In this document: one piece after another, positions 45,113-55,832 of the stretch
How positions within the stretch are numbered: position 1 is the stretch's first letter
Layout of the letters: every line of letters begins with the position of its first letter
NCBI GenBank assembly: GCA_020631735.1
Contig: CM036168.1
Location: forward strand, 96,886,932 to 96,950,931
From: Saccharum officinarum
Lineage: Eukaryota > Streptophyta > Magnoliopsida > Poales > Poaceae
DNA: 64,000 nucleotides
Direction: 5' to 3'
Notes under the pieces: generated by a model
Told to the model about the DNA's origin: nothing
Databases searched by the model: none
What the model saw: only the letters and a program-made list of their open reading frames with translations
Made by a program: the position numbers and the translations under genes

Positions 45113-48100
45113 CACTACAAGAAATTCCCCTATACATGACGGTTTAGTTTCGTCACGGACAAGAGAAAATGCGTCACAGTTAACTCATGATGACAATCGC
45201 GAAAAACGTCATGTATCCCGCGTCATAGATTTGTTAGAGCAAAATGGACCGTCACAGATTGGTTTTTTCATTCGTCATGGATGAACCGGTCACAACAATA
45301 GCAAAGGGCAATAGTGATGAAATGAACCGTCACAGATTGACATTTGAGTTCATCATGGATTAGTTGTCCATCTATTATACCCAGCCCCATGTCCAAGCCC
45401 AGATCCAAACCATAGTGACGAAAAAGAACATCACATATTAGTGCGAAATCATCACTGCATTAACATGCAGCACATCTCATAATACACCAATCATACAAAC
45501 AAACATTGATTCTTTCATTTCTTGGCATGTTCACTATTGTCACGTATAGTTTGAGGACAATCAATTCAGAGCCAAACTAACAAGTACATAAAACTAAGAT
45601 TTCAGCTCTAGGGAGTCTAAAATAAACAAACATATGAACTAAGATTTCATCTCTAAGAATTCAATTGGCTTGTTGTCCATATGATGTGCTACCAAGCATC
45701 TCCAGGAGCTACCTGAGAATCAATGTGAATATGAAATAAGTTAGTTTTGAGCAAAGATTCTAAAAACAAATGCTACCTATTTATCAGGAAACAATCAAAG
45801 TGGATTGTTCTAGGAATGCACTAGTCAAGCTCTGTACTAACAAATGCAACTCTATCCTAGGCCCTTTGTGCTTGAAATAATCCGGCATATAGAACAAGGA
45901 CACTTATTGTATGGGACTCAACTAATTCAGGAATTGAGAAGTCTCAATCCAAGAATTCATTTGTCTTCTCAACCCATTCATTTGATGGCCTACCATGCTT
46001 CCAGCCACCACAAATACAACTATGAGGCAAATAAAAATGCTGGTTTGATGAAATAAAGAGGTACACAGTTAAGCGAGATCCAGTCTCGATTAACATGTAT
46101 ATACCTTTGTTTATTTGTCAATCTTTAGTCTTTCAGCAAGCTGGTGTTCTCAACAAGCCTTTAGGTAGCACTTCGACCAAAGATCTTTGAAATCATTCAG
46201 GTAGCACTTCGACCAAAGATCTTTGAAATTTCCACTTATACTGCATGGTGGATGTAGGTCTTTATTGCTGAAAAATAGATAATGGATCAGTAGGTTTATA
46301 GGAAACTGGTAAGATCTTTGGAAATGGAAAGGGTGAAACAAAATATGACAGCTTCATGGAGTCATTTTTCAGGAGTCTAAAAGGAGAGATAACATATAAA
46401 CAGAACACAATAGTCAATTTCAGTGCATCAGTATAATGGCTAAGGTGAACAATAGCAGTCACATCGAAAATAGACGATAATCAACATCTTTTCCATGGTA
46501 TTAGTTGTACCAGATCAGGCGATAGTGACCTTTCTCACTTCTCAAATCAGAGCGTTGAACTTAGTGGGAGGACTTGGTGGGCACAACACTGTGCAGATGT
46601 TTACTTCAGTAGATATTCTATTTCTTTTAGCTTGTTTGATTGATTTCGTTGGGTTCATGATTAATTGGTCCTATTCTACCTGTCTGGTTTGCCCTTTCTG
46701 GTGGGATCACAAAAAATGGCATTCCCTTACACTGACTGGAACTCCTCAGTTAAGTAAAAACATGGAGTAACTCCTCAGATAGTAACTAGTTCGACTAAAA
46801 GCATCTGACTCTTTGCTATTCGTCAATAGATATGATCATGGAGAAGATCCACTCATGAGACTAAATTGCAAAGTTAGTTATTGAATTTTGTTATGTAGTA
46901 AATCAAATGCTTCTATGGTTGTACATAACATTCAATGACATCTAGAGATGACAGATGACACTACAACAACAATAATTGAAGAAGTAGTAATGAGACACAG
47001 GAAAACTACAGAAGGTAGAACTCACCTTAGCAACAGACTGAAGGTCCTTTGCTGTCATGTCCAAAGCAAGTGCATAACCTGGGAAATTGAATGACGCAAG
47101 CAGTTATCTCATATTTAGTTTGTCTCCAACAAACACTTTAAACCGATCAATTCAAAAAGCACAAAGCTTATCAAACGAAGCTATAATTGCTAAAATCTAT
47201 CTATTTCTAGCTGCCATCACTCCTTGTCAGTTTTCACAATAAAGCAGCAAGGCCAAGATAACTCTCAATGATCCTAAATAGTTTTCAAAGCATGAAAATA
47301 TCCTAGAATCCTAATTGATCTTTACGAACGATGAAACCATAAGCATTTTTTACTACACTTGGCAAACACACCATTTTTTCTCTATAAATGAGAATATACA
47401 GTCTTACTATGGCTCCATTGTTAATTATCTCAGGTCACTCATTGTGACGCAATTCTCAACTTACCTCCGACGAAGTCCATGGCGGATGCCTCATGGTGTA
47501 GCGACTCAAGTGGCTCCGGGATCTCGACGGTGGCGGTGGCCACGCCAGCGTGGAGGAACGACGATGTCGGCTTCAGGAATAGGACGGGCTCCTGAAACAC
47601 ACCCAAACACACGCGAGATCAATCCAGAGGCAGCGCGGGAAGGAGGGGGAGGGAAGTTGGAAGCGCGGCAGCATTTTGGGATTGAGGATGGGAGGTGCGC
47701 GGACCCGCAACTTGGGGACTGGGTTGCCGAGCTCCTTGATGTGGGCTACGTAGTTGCGCCCAACGCCGATGATTTTCGTGCTCGCCGCGAGGAGCCTCTG
47801 CGCCGCCGCAGCCGCCTCTGGTTGCGGGCTTGTTCTCGTCCTCCACCGTAACCCTATCACCTCCAAGCCGATCTGGATCTGGATCTGGGCGAGGACCGGC
47901 AGGGAGGGCGCCAGCGGCGACCAAAGGCGCAGGAGACGGCGTGTGGGGGAGGAGCAGGGAGGGGCGACGGCCGGAGGTGGAGGCGACGACGGAGACGGAG
48001 GCAGAGGCGGAGGCGGAGACGGAGGTGTGGGGGGGAGGAGCAAGGAGCGGCGGCACTGTGAGGGAGACCGAGGGAGAGAGGGAGTCACGCGTGAGAGAGA

Positions 48101-48743
48101 GCTCGTGGGCTTCGACGGGAATGGGGAATTTGGGTGTCAACCTGTAGTCCTCCTCTCCCTCTGTTTTTTTATTTCTTATTTCTTTTCTTTTTCTCTTTTT
48201 TTGAACTGATTTTTTGGTATCTTAGATTATGTCATCCAGAGGAGATGTGTGTGTAAACGGGTGTGTTCTTTTCTTCTTCTTCTTCTTTTTAAATTTTTTT
48301 TCTCTTTTTATGTAATTATATTTCTGGTTTCCATTTATGAAATTGTTTTAACTCCTTGGCTTTTCTGGAGTCTCACCTAAAATCTTTCTTATTAATTGCA
48401 TTGATGCATCAATGATTAGTGCTAAAGACTGCCTAACACCTAGGGTGTTATAATTACTTTGATTTTAAACATTAGTTTACGGTTAAGATTTACCATAGAG
48501 GTGCCAAAATGATCCCTGACGTCCAACCATGACGATAACTTAACTAGTCGTCATAGATGTATCACTTTAGAAATAAACTGTCACGGGTCAAAATGATCCG
48601 TGACGTTCAACCATGACGATAACTTAACTGGTCGTGGTAGATGTTTCACTTCAGAAATGAACCGTCACAGATGATATAATTCTATGATGATCTCTTAAAA
48701 CGTCACCTATGAACCGTCATGTATAAATGTTTTTCTTGTAGTG
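45113..48743 (-). mobile_element. CACTA (En/Spm) element, 3631 bp, TGT TSD, carrying a FAHD1-like fragment
   Basis: The ends are CACTACAAGAAATTCCCC and TTTTTCTTGTAGTG. TGT flanks both sides (45110-45112 and 48744-48746). Subterminal repeats around CCGTCACAGAT and CCGTCATGTAT occur at both ends (45140-45450 and 48520-48720), the binding-site layout of CACTA elements. No transposase domain was recognised, so it is non-autonomous. The interior holds a captured piece of a host gene (47026-47816) and a 30-bp direct duplication (46164-46193 and 46200-46229). Confidence 0.92.
47026..47816 (-). pseudogene. FAHD1: Captured fragment of a FAHD1-like (acylpyruvase / fumarylacetoacetate-hydrolase-fold) gene
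   Basis: Three exons of the host gene are recognisable in order. Exon 1 (47711 to about 47816) reads AAAAAQRLLAASTKIIGVGR then NYVAHIKELGNPVPK. Exon 2 (47465-47591) reads EPVLFLKPTSSFLHAGVA then TATVEIPEPLESLHHEASAM then DFVGG. Exon 3 (47026-47078) reads YALALDMTAKDLQSVAK. The intron borders of exons 2 and 3 still have AG and GT, but the exon 1 donor position reads TT instead of GT. No ATG stands where the start would be. In exon 2, HHE runs straight into ASAMDF; from family knowledge a segment with metal-binding acidic residues belongs between them, so part of the active site is lost. Later exons are missing. Transduplicated pseudogene. Confidence 0.88.
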
Positions 48744-49020
48744 TGTGTTCTACGCGACGAGCGAACAAAACTAGACCTCACTTGTATATGTTTCGAAGAA
48801 TTTTTCTAAAAACATGAAAAAACTTACAACATAGTGCATAAGTTATATGTTATAAGTTGGTATATAAAAATTGCTTGGAACATATGCAAATGGGTCTAGT
48901 TTTATTCGTCTCATCGCGTATTACACACCAGTGCAGACGAAATTTAAAATGAATACACCGTTCAGAAGTTATAGTAATTTGAAAATAAGTGTTTTGCTTT
49001 TTTCGCGTGTGTCGATGCTG

Positions 49021-50419
49021 ACATCACAGCCAAGGGGTACGCGCATGCTAGCTGAGTACTATCAAATAGAGTAACTAGTGGGATTTTTTTCTTTCCAGAA
49101 AAGGAAATTATGTATGTCCGAAAATCAATCGCTGATTTGGAACCGTGTGAGTGTTTGCTCATTAGTGATGTCGCATTGCGGCGTGGCCGAGAAGGCACAT
49201 GCGTGATTCAAAATCAAAATTTGCTGATCCGTGTCGATAAGATCAGAGGATGAGATCGAAAATAATTGGTGGGCATGGGCTAGGTTCGGTCTGGGTTGGG
49301 TAGGACCTCGCTAACTGAAAATTAAGTAAACTAATTAGCTGTATGCTTTAAGATTCGTGCAGTTTTCATGGAAAGGACCATGGGAGGAAAACTCATATGA
49401 AATATGTATTTATTTAATTTTTAAATTTAAAAACTAGTATAAGTATGGAAAGTTAAAGATCATTTTTAGATCTAGGATGTGGTAAATCTTTTTATTATCT
49501 AATACAACTTTAAATATAAAATAATTTAATGAGCATAAAATATTTACTTCTTATGCAAGCAACCCACATTGGCCGGCACACATGAAACTTTGGGTACATG
49601 GCAGCGAACTTGTCCATTACAAAAGAAATGAACGTGTACAAGTACAACCGTACATAAAGTTTTATTTGGGTACATGATGAATTGGAGTTGCTCTTACATC
49701 GTGAACCGACGAACTAATCGTTGCGACGTCGAATTTGAGACCTTGAAAAGAACGATTCTGGGCTTAATGTTCTGCGTTATCCAAAAGTCACGGGCCAAAG
49801 CTAAAGATTCCCCAAAATATTTGGGCCTTTGCTGCCTCCTTGTGTTTATTACTACTTGCAGGCCCATTTAGCTCACGAGCTTCTGCGGCCACATCCAAAT
49901 CCAAAAGTGCAAAAAAACGGGCGACGAGTTGCTCAACTTGTCAACGCCGCAGCTCAGCGTCCATATGGACGCTGTCAACACTCAACAGTCAAACTGTTTG
50001 AAGCACCGACGACGGCACTGGATCAGCAGCGCATCATATCCGCGCACCTGTTCATCTCATCGGTTACCACACGCCCCTGGCTGCTTGCTTGCCCCCGCTG
50101 AACTTGCAGCCCGGCTGCTATTCAACGACCAGGAGAGGAGGAGGAGGGTAGGCGCGTACGTCCAGATACGGGCACGGACCGCGTGTGCTTTCTCGGAACG
50201 CCGGACGCATATCGTCCGTCCGTGGTGAGTGACAGGAGGATGGCCTGGCCGCACAGCAAGTTGAAGTGGTTGCAGGCATCATCCTGTTTCGGGCGGTGGT
50301 CAACGTCAGCAGGGTATCCTCTGGCTGCTGGCGAAATCCAGCTGAACAGGTGCGCCTGTCATAGCTACTAGCAGGATTCCATTCCATACGATACGCCGGT
50401 CCGCGAATCGTTTTCTTTA
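49021..50419. other. Spacer without recognised genes
   Basis: AT-rich to 49850, then mixed. Frames at 49829-50390 lack recognisable motifs. Confidence 0.35.
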
Positions 50420-50632
50420 TTTGACCTTGAATAGTTACTCCCCGAGAGGAATCTGGTCATGATTCGGTAATAAAGTACTAAAGTAACATATGTGCTAATA
50501 AATTCGTCTCACGGTTTACCGACGGATTTTATAATTTATTTTTTATTAGTATTCAAACACCCTATACGATACCTCACATGACATCTGACATGCAATTCTA
50601 AAACTTTACACCTGAAACTAAACGAGACCTCG
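50420..50632. mobile_element. Degenerate MITE of the GTTTAG-end group
   Basis: TAATAAATTCGTCTCACGG and an end AACTAAACGAGACC are shared with the group, especially with 42335-42672. The left end is not clear. Confidence 0.5.
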
Positions 50633-50685
50633 TATGTATGTCTGCTTCCTTTTAATCCTTTGGCCGCAGCTACTTTTGTAGAAGC

Positions 50686-50704
50686 TTTTTTTTTTAAAAA
50701 AAAA
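50686..50704. mobile_element. T/A-run micro-insertion with 16-17-bp TSD
   Basis: A run of T then A lies between CTACTTTTGTAGAAGC (50670-50685) and CTACTTTTTGTAGAAGC (50705-50721), which differ by one T. Confidence 0.5.
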
Positions 50705-50721
50705 CTACTTTTTGTAGAAGC

Positions 50722-51393
50722 TGACACAAACGAACATGGCTGCACGCCTGGGCACGCTCGCGATCGAGTCGCAACGCCACTCCTGCTAGCGAGTTCTTTC
50801 TTCTCCCTCCGGCGCTCGTATGTCTCGTGCTATTCCGCTGTCCGTGCTCGGTATTACTTACTGTATGCACCTTGCACTTAGGACGCTTCGTACGTACGAC
50901 GGTGACGACGGTTTTGCTCGTAACAAGGCAGCCGTGGCACGGCATGCTGTTTTACCTCACCGTCACCGGCACGTGCACGGGCCTCGCAGCTTGCACGCGT
51001 GCACGGCCGCGTCAGCCTGCTCTGCTTGGCTGGCATTTTGGAGTACTCCACTCAGTTACGATAATTTTTCACCGTAGCGGCGTAGTGGTATGGTACATTG
51101 ACTCTACTTGCTTCTGCACCTGAACGAAATCAAATCACGTCGACAGCAGTCGCTTTGCATAGTTTACTACCACGTCACCTAGTGACCTGGATGTTGTCCC
51201 AGCCTCACACTACGACTAACTACCCTTACGTTTAGGCGGGCACTTTAGGGGGACACGGACCTCTAACGTGGTGCGTGCAAATGCGAGGTTGGTGGCACGT
51301 CGCCGGCCGGCGGGACGGGATGCTCCAGCTCCAAGGCGTTTTGTTTTGGGCCCTCGACCTCAGCCAGGCAGCAGCTCCGGACCCATCCCTAGT
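50722..51393. other. Spacer without recognised genes
   Basis: GC-mixed sequence. Overlapping frames of 80-100 codons have no recognisable family. Confidence 0.35.
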
Positions 51394-51402
51394 TTCTTTC
51401 AG

Positions 51403-52584
51403 GAGAGAATTGGCTCATTGCCACTAAAATCTATACCAAATTTCTCATTGCCATAAACAATTTTAGATTTACCTCACTGCCATCCATTTAGAATTTTTGA
51501 TCTCCTCATTGCCATTACCGTTGCATGATTAAGCTTTATTCCCTTGGTTGTCATCCAAATAGATAATTTGTTCCCTTCAATGCCATCAAAAGAACAGAAC
51601 ACCGTTACAAGGTGTTCGTAATATAGGATTAACTCCGTAAACATTGTTGATAACTAAATTTAATCATTTTTTATAGTCTAGGCTTGATAGTTGCTTAGGT
51701 GATTTATTTTTCTGAATTAATTAAATTCAAGTTTAATACAACTTTATTATTAAACTTAGTTGTGATTATTAAAACTCTCACGATTTGTAAAATAATTAAT
51801 AGGCTGGCCAGTATTGCTAATGACTAATCAATCTAATTAGAAATTAATGACCATAATATATTTTTGACGTACTCACCTGTTTAATAGACAAATGAAGTTG
51901 GTTATATACGTAGTATTAATTATGGCTGCTATTAGATTAATATTGGACAAATGAGAAATGCAAACTACAACTTTGTACGAATACTAAAATACAAAATTGC
52001 TTTCGTTTATTTGGCCACCATAACTTTGATTAGCATATATATTAATAATCAATATAAGGACAAAAGAAAGCTGCCAGTGAGAATTTATATTATAATCAAC
52101 AATCTTTATGCAGATCTGCACTTGGTTAATCATTTTTTGTTTCTCAGGTTACTATTGTATTTTGTTAGTTGGCGGTTACTGCCTACCACCCTAGATTTTT
52201 AAGAGATAAAAAATAGAAAATGCGTACGTAGACTCGTAGAGATATAATGAATTAAACTTGAATTTAATTAACTCAGAAAAATAAATCACCTAAGCAACTA
52301 TCAAGCCTAGACTATAAAAATGATTAAATTTAGTTATCAACAGTGTTTACGGAGTTAGTCCTATGTTACGAACACCTTGTAACGGTGTTCTGTTCTCTCG
52401 ATGGCATTGAAGGAAACAAATTATCCATTTGGATGACAACCAAAGGAATAAAGCTTGATCATGCAACAGTAATGGCAATGAGGAGATCAAAAATTCTAAA
52501 TGAATGGCAGTGAGGTAAATTCAAAAATTTTTATGGCAACGAGGAAATTGGTATAGATTTTAGTGGCAAGGAGCCAATTCTCTC
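51403..52584. mobile_element. Foldback Mutator-type MITE, 1182 bp, 9-bp TSD with one mismatch
   Basis: The ends are GAGAGAATTGGCTC and GAGCCAATTCTCTC. The arms (about 350 bp or more) pair closely, for example GAACACCGTTACAAGGTGTTC on the left with its complement at 52370-52392. The flanks are TTCTTTCAG (51394-51402) and TTCTTTTAG (52585-52593). Short repeats around TCATTGCCA mark the outer arm. The AT-rich centre has an 83-codon frame (51951-52199) with no recognised domain. Confidence 0.87.
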
Positions 52585-52593
52585 TTCTTTTAG

Positions 52594-53690
52594 ACCGTGC
52601 GTGGAATGCGCTATATAGTTACAAAAGCAACCGGACTGTCGTTGTCCTTTCGCGATCGAGCTATTTTGGACCGGACCCGAATGGCCCCTTTCTTAATTCC
52701 AGCGCCATTTATAGGCCTACCAGGGACAGCAGACCTAATGCCCTGCCCCTGCTCAACGCATTCGTATCCGGTTCCTCTCTTGTGTCCTTGTCCTACGCTA
52801 AACCATATGCCATTTGGAAAGGACATGCCAGAGGCCAGGGCCTTCTAGATGGACGATGTTGGTTGCATTGATGTGATCGACCGAGTTTTGTTCCTGATCA
52901 ATCTGCTAGTGCTAGCATTTTTGCTGAGGCTACGTGTGCCGCTAGCTAAAACGGCAAAAGTAGAAAATGCAGATCGGTTGGTTCGGCTAATCCCACCACA
53001 TGCGCTGGACGCTGGACGCTTTGGATGTGGCAGGCATAGGGTATCGATGCGTCGTTTCTCCAACTCCAAACATGAAACATTTTTTTTAGGAAAACAAGAG
53101 ATTTTCATACCAGATGTTATTCAGTTTATGTGTTATAGTATAAGTGAAGGTTATGGGGAGAAACGTGGCAAAAAAAACTTGTTATTTAGGAGTAGCTCTT
53201 TATTTCAACTTATTTGACCATAAGCAACTTATAAACTGTATGAACATGTCCATATGCCATTCTCTATGAGCCTTCACTCAACCTCTTCCGACTTTCGGTG
53301 AGCTCCCGGCGGTGACGCCAACACCAACAGCCAGGCGTGCGAAGGAGCGAGATGGATGATAGAGAGAAAGAAATGTTATTTTTATTCTTCATTGATGCAT
53401 ATTAAGCTTAAGGTGGTTTTTTTTATAGCGGGCTCTTGTGGTGCAACTGCACAATATTTATTGTCTATTTTTCCAAATTCCATTTACACGAGCGTTCATT
53501 CGTTCCCAGTCTAGCCTACAATCCGACAGGTGCGTCCAGCCGTTCGGAGGCTTCCCATCCATTTAAACGCGCGCTTGCACTGTTGTTCTCCATTGCCTGA
53601 TTCGGTTACGTAGAGCTGGCACGTTCGAGTCGGACGTGCACTGACGACATGTGCGTCCATCTTTCTCCTTTTTTCTTTTTCTTTTTTATA
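52594..53690. other. Spacer without recognised genes
   Basis: No recognisable protein or bounded element. Confidence 0.35.
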
Positions 53691-54435
53691 CAAGTTATTT
53701 CATACACAGTTTCATATTTCTACTAACTAATATGCTATGATATTAGTTTATACATCTAAGTTTTTTAATATAACTTATATATCTAATTTTACATCTAATC
53801 AAGTTATATATCTAAGTTATACAAACAAGTTACACATAACTTTTTTTGAAAAGTTACTAAGTTATACACATAACTTTTATGCATAACTTATTATCATAAC
53901 TTATGTATCACAACTTTTACACTATAACATTTTGCAGTGCAAAACTTATTAGCACAAGTTTTTATTGAAACTCTTTGGGTAGCGTTGGCAAATAATTGTA
54001 TAGAATAACTTACATACATGAATTATAGAATAACTTATTAACATAGTTGTGTTTCATAACTTTTGTACATAGTTATGTTTTCATAACTTTTGTGTTTCCA
54101 AGTTTTGGCATAAGTTATAAGTTAATTCATTCATTTGTGTTTAGTAACATTTGTGTTTTCAAATTTTTGGCATAAGTTATAAGTTAATTTGTTCGTTTGT
54201 GTTTAATAACTTTTGTACATAAGTTGTGTTTCATAACTTTTATGTATAAGTTATTATAATTTATAACTTAGTACATATAAATTGCTACAAGAATAAAATT
54301 CTTCAAAACATATAAAAGTGGAGTCTAGTTTTGTTCGTCTCGTCACGTAGAGCACACTGATGCAAACAGGATTAAAAATGGTTACACAATTTCATAAGTT
54401 ATAGCAATTTTAAATAAATGCTTTGCTTTTTTCGG
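53690..54435. repeat. AACTTAT-rich low-complexity tract joined to a foldback arm
   Basis: About 600 bp composed of degenerate ATAACTTTTATACATAAGTT units, ending in 54331-54435. That last part matches the right arm of the split foldback repeat (TTGTTCGTCTCGTCACG, AAGTTATAGCAATTTTAAAT). Confidence 0.65.
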
Positions 54436-55353
54436 GGTTAGGTCATGTGTCATAGCAGCCAAAAGAGAATTACGTCTGATCGTTTGCCTGCACGCGCGCC
54501 GGCACCAACCAAATATGGGAAAGAGCATGTCCGAATTTTGTTCGCCTGATTCGATTCCAATGAACGATCGCGAAAAGGCCGCTTCCAAAGCCACCCCAAA
54601 ACCAAAACCAGAGTCAGGAGCTTATCGGTCCAGCTCGGACTGAGAGCGGCCTTCAATGGAGTGGGGCCGACGTGCGTACGCTGACACCCGGGCAACAAAA
54701 CGCAGAGGCGATTGGGGCAAAGCAACGGGGTCCCAGCGCACGCGGCACGCCAATTGGCAATTTGCTCGCCCCGGACCCGGATTCTTCGTCTGGTGTTGTG
54801 TGAATGTGTGATTGTGTCTCTTCCAGTCTTCCTTGCCATGGGCCATGGCGGCCAACTTGGAAAACTTTAACGGCTCCACTGCGGCACTGCACGGACCTGC
54901 GCCCGCTCCACCATTTGCTCGTCGCGGCAGCAGCTCCGTCGTCACCTCATGTCGTCTCTCGCCGCCGCCCCAGCCGGACAGCCCTACTGCTCCGCGGCTC
55001 TTGGCTGCACCGCCAACGCGCGCCGAGAAGTTTTGCTGCAGCACTGGCCTCGTGCTGTTGCAACTACTCCGGGCCGGAGTCCGGTCTACGTACTCGCAAC
55101 TGCTAGCGCCAGAGAAAAATGTCTTCATCGGGTCAGCCCTTTTTCTGTGTTAGTAGGGTACAGCCACCAGTACCGGTACATGCATGCACGCCCAGCCGTC
55201 TCCTCCGATTGCTCTACCTAAAAGGTGTATCCATGACCATGACACCCTGGAGATTGATACGGGGGGATGGCTACCATAAGCTTTCGTGTAATCAATCATG
55301 AACCGTCGGTACCGACGTCCGACGAGGTCCAGTTCTCCCGTCCATACACCTGT

Positions 55354-55384
<31 letters not shown>

Positions 55385-55823
55385 CAAGCATCAGGAAGTT
55401 GTTTCTTGGTAGGAGTAGCTGGTTCTGTTCTGTACACGCTTTTCCTTCATGCGGCCATGCCTAAATTCCGTACAGCAAAATAACGAAGAGGAAAAACAGT
55501 GGGGCAAACATTTGTTGTGGGTTTGGCTTTTCAGCAAGGCTTCTCTAAGTTAGGAATCTCAATGGATGGTTATTACGTATTGTTCCCTTTTTTCTTTTTC
55601 TTTTTTCTTTTTTGTGATGATGGACGCTAGAAACCAACCTTTATTTGGTGGTGTCTAATTGATGACAGTGCGCAAGTATACTGATATAAGTACTGATCGT
55701 GGGAAACAAAGGTACAGATATAGGTATTGATGGCATCTTAAAGATGAAGAAATGCATGCAAGCTCACGCTATCATGATTAGGTGCCTAATTGGCTCCACT
55801 AGTAAAATATTAATGATATATTA
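54436..55823. other. GC-rich spacer with a CT microsatellite
   Basis: 54650-55140 has open frames on both strands without motifs. A CT run lies at 55356-55385. No supported gene. Confidence 0.4.
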
Positions 55824-55832
55824 GGGCACTCC

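Larger units (their letters stand above)
45034..49020. repeat. Foldback repeat split by a CACTA element
   Basis: The left arm is 45034-45112 plus 48744-48785 and the right arm is 48892-49019. They are inverted relative to each other: AACGGTGTATCCGTTTTTAA pairs with the complement of TTAAAATGAATACACCGTT, and GAACAAAACTAGACC with GGTCTAGTTTTATTC. The CACTA element lies inside the left arm. The outer ends are approximate. A relative of the right arm is at 54331-54435. Confidence 0.7.

Noticed and set aside
47573..48140. Two ~170-codon minus-strand frames
   Set aside because: Read-through of the captured FAHD1-like exon 1 and its leader; only 47711-47816 is gene-derived coding sequence.
49180..49230. 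tRNA-like GTGGCCGAGAAGG followed by ATTCAAAATC
   Set aside because: No acceptor stem, and the B-box match is weak; no tail or TSD.
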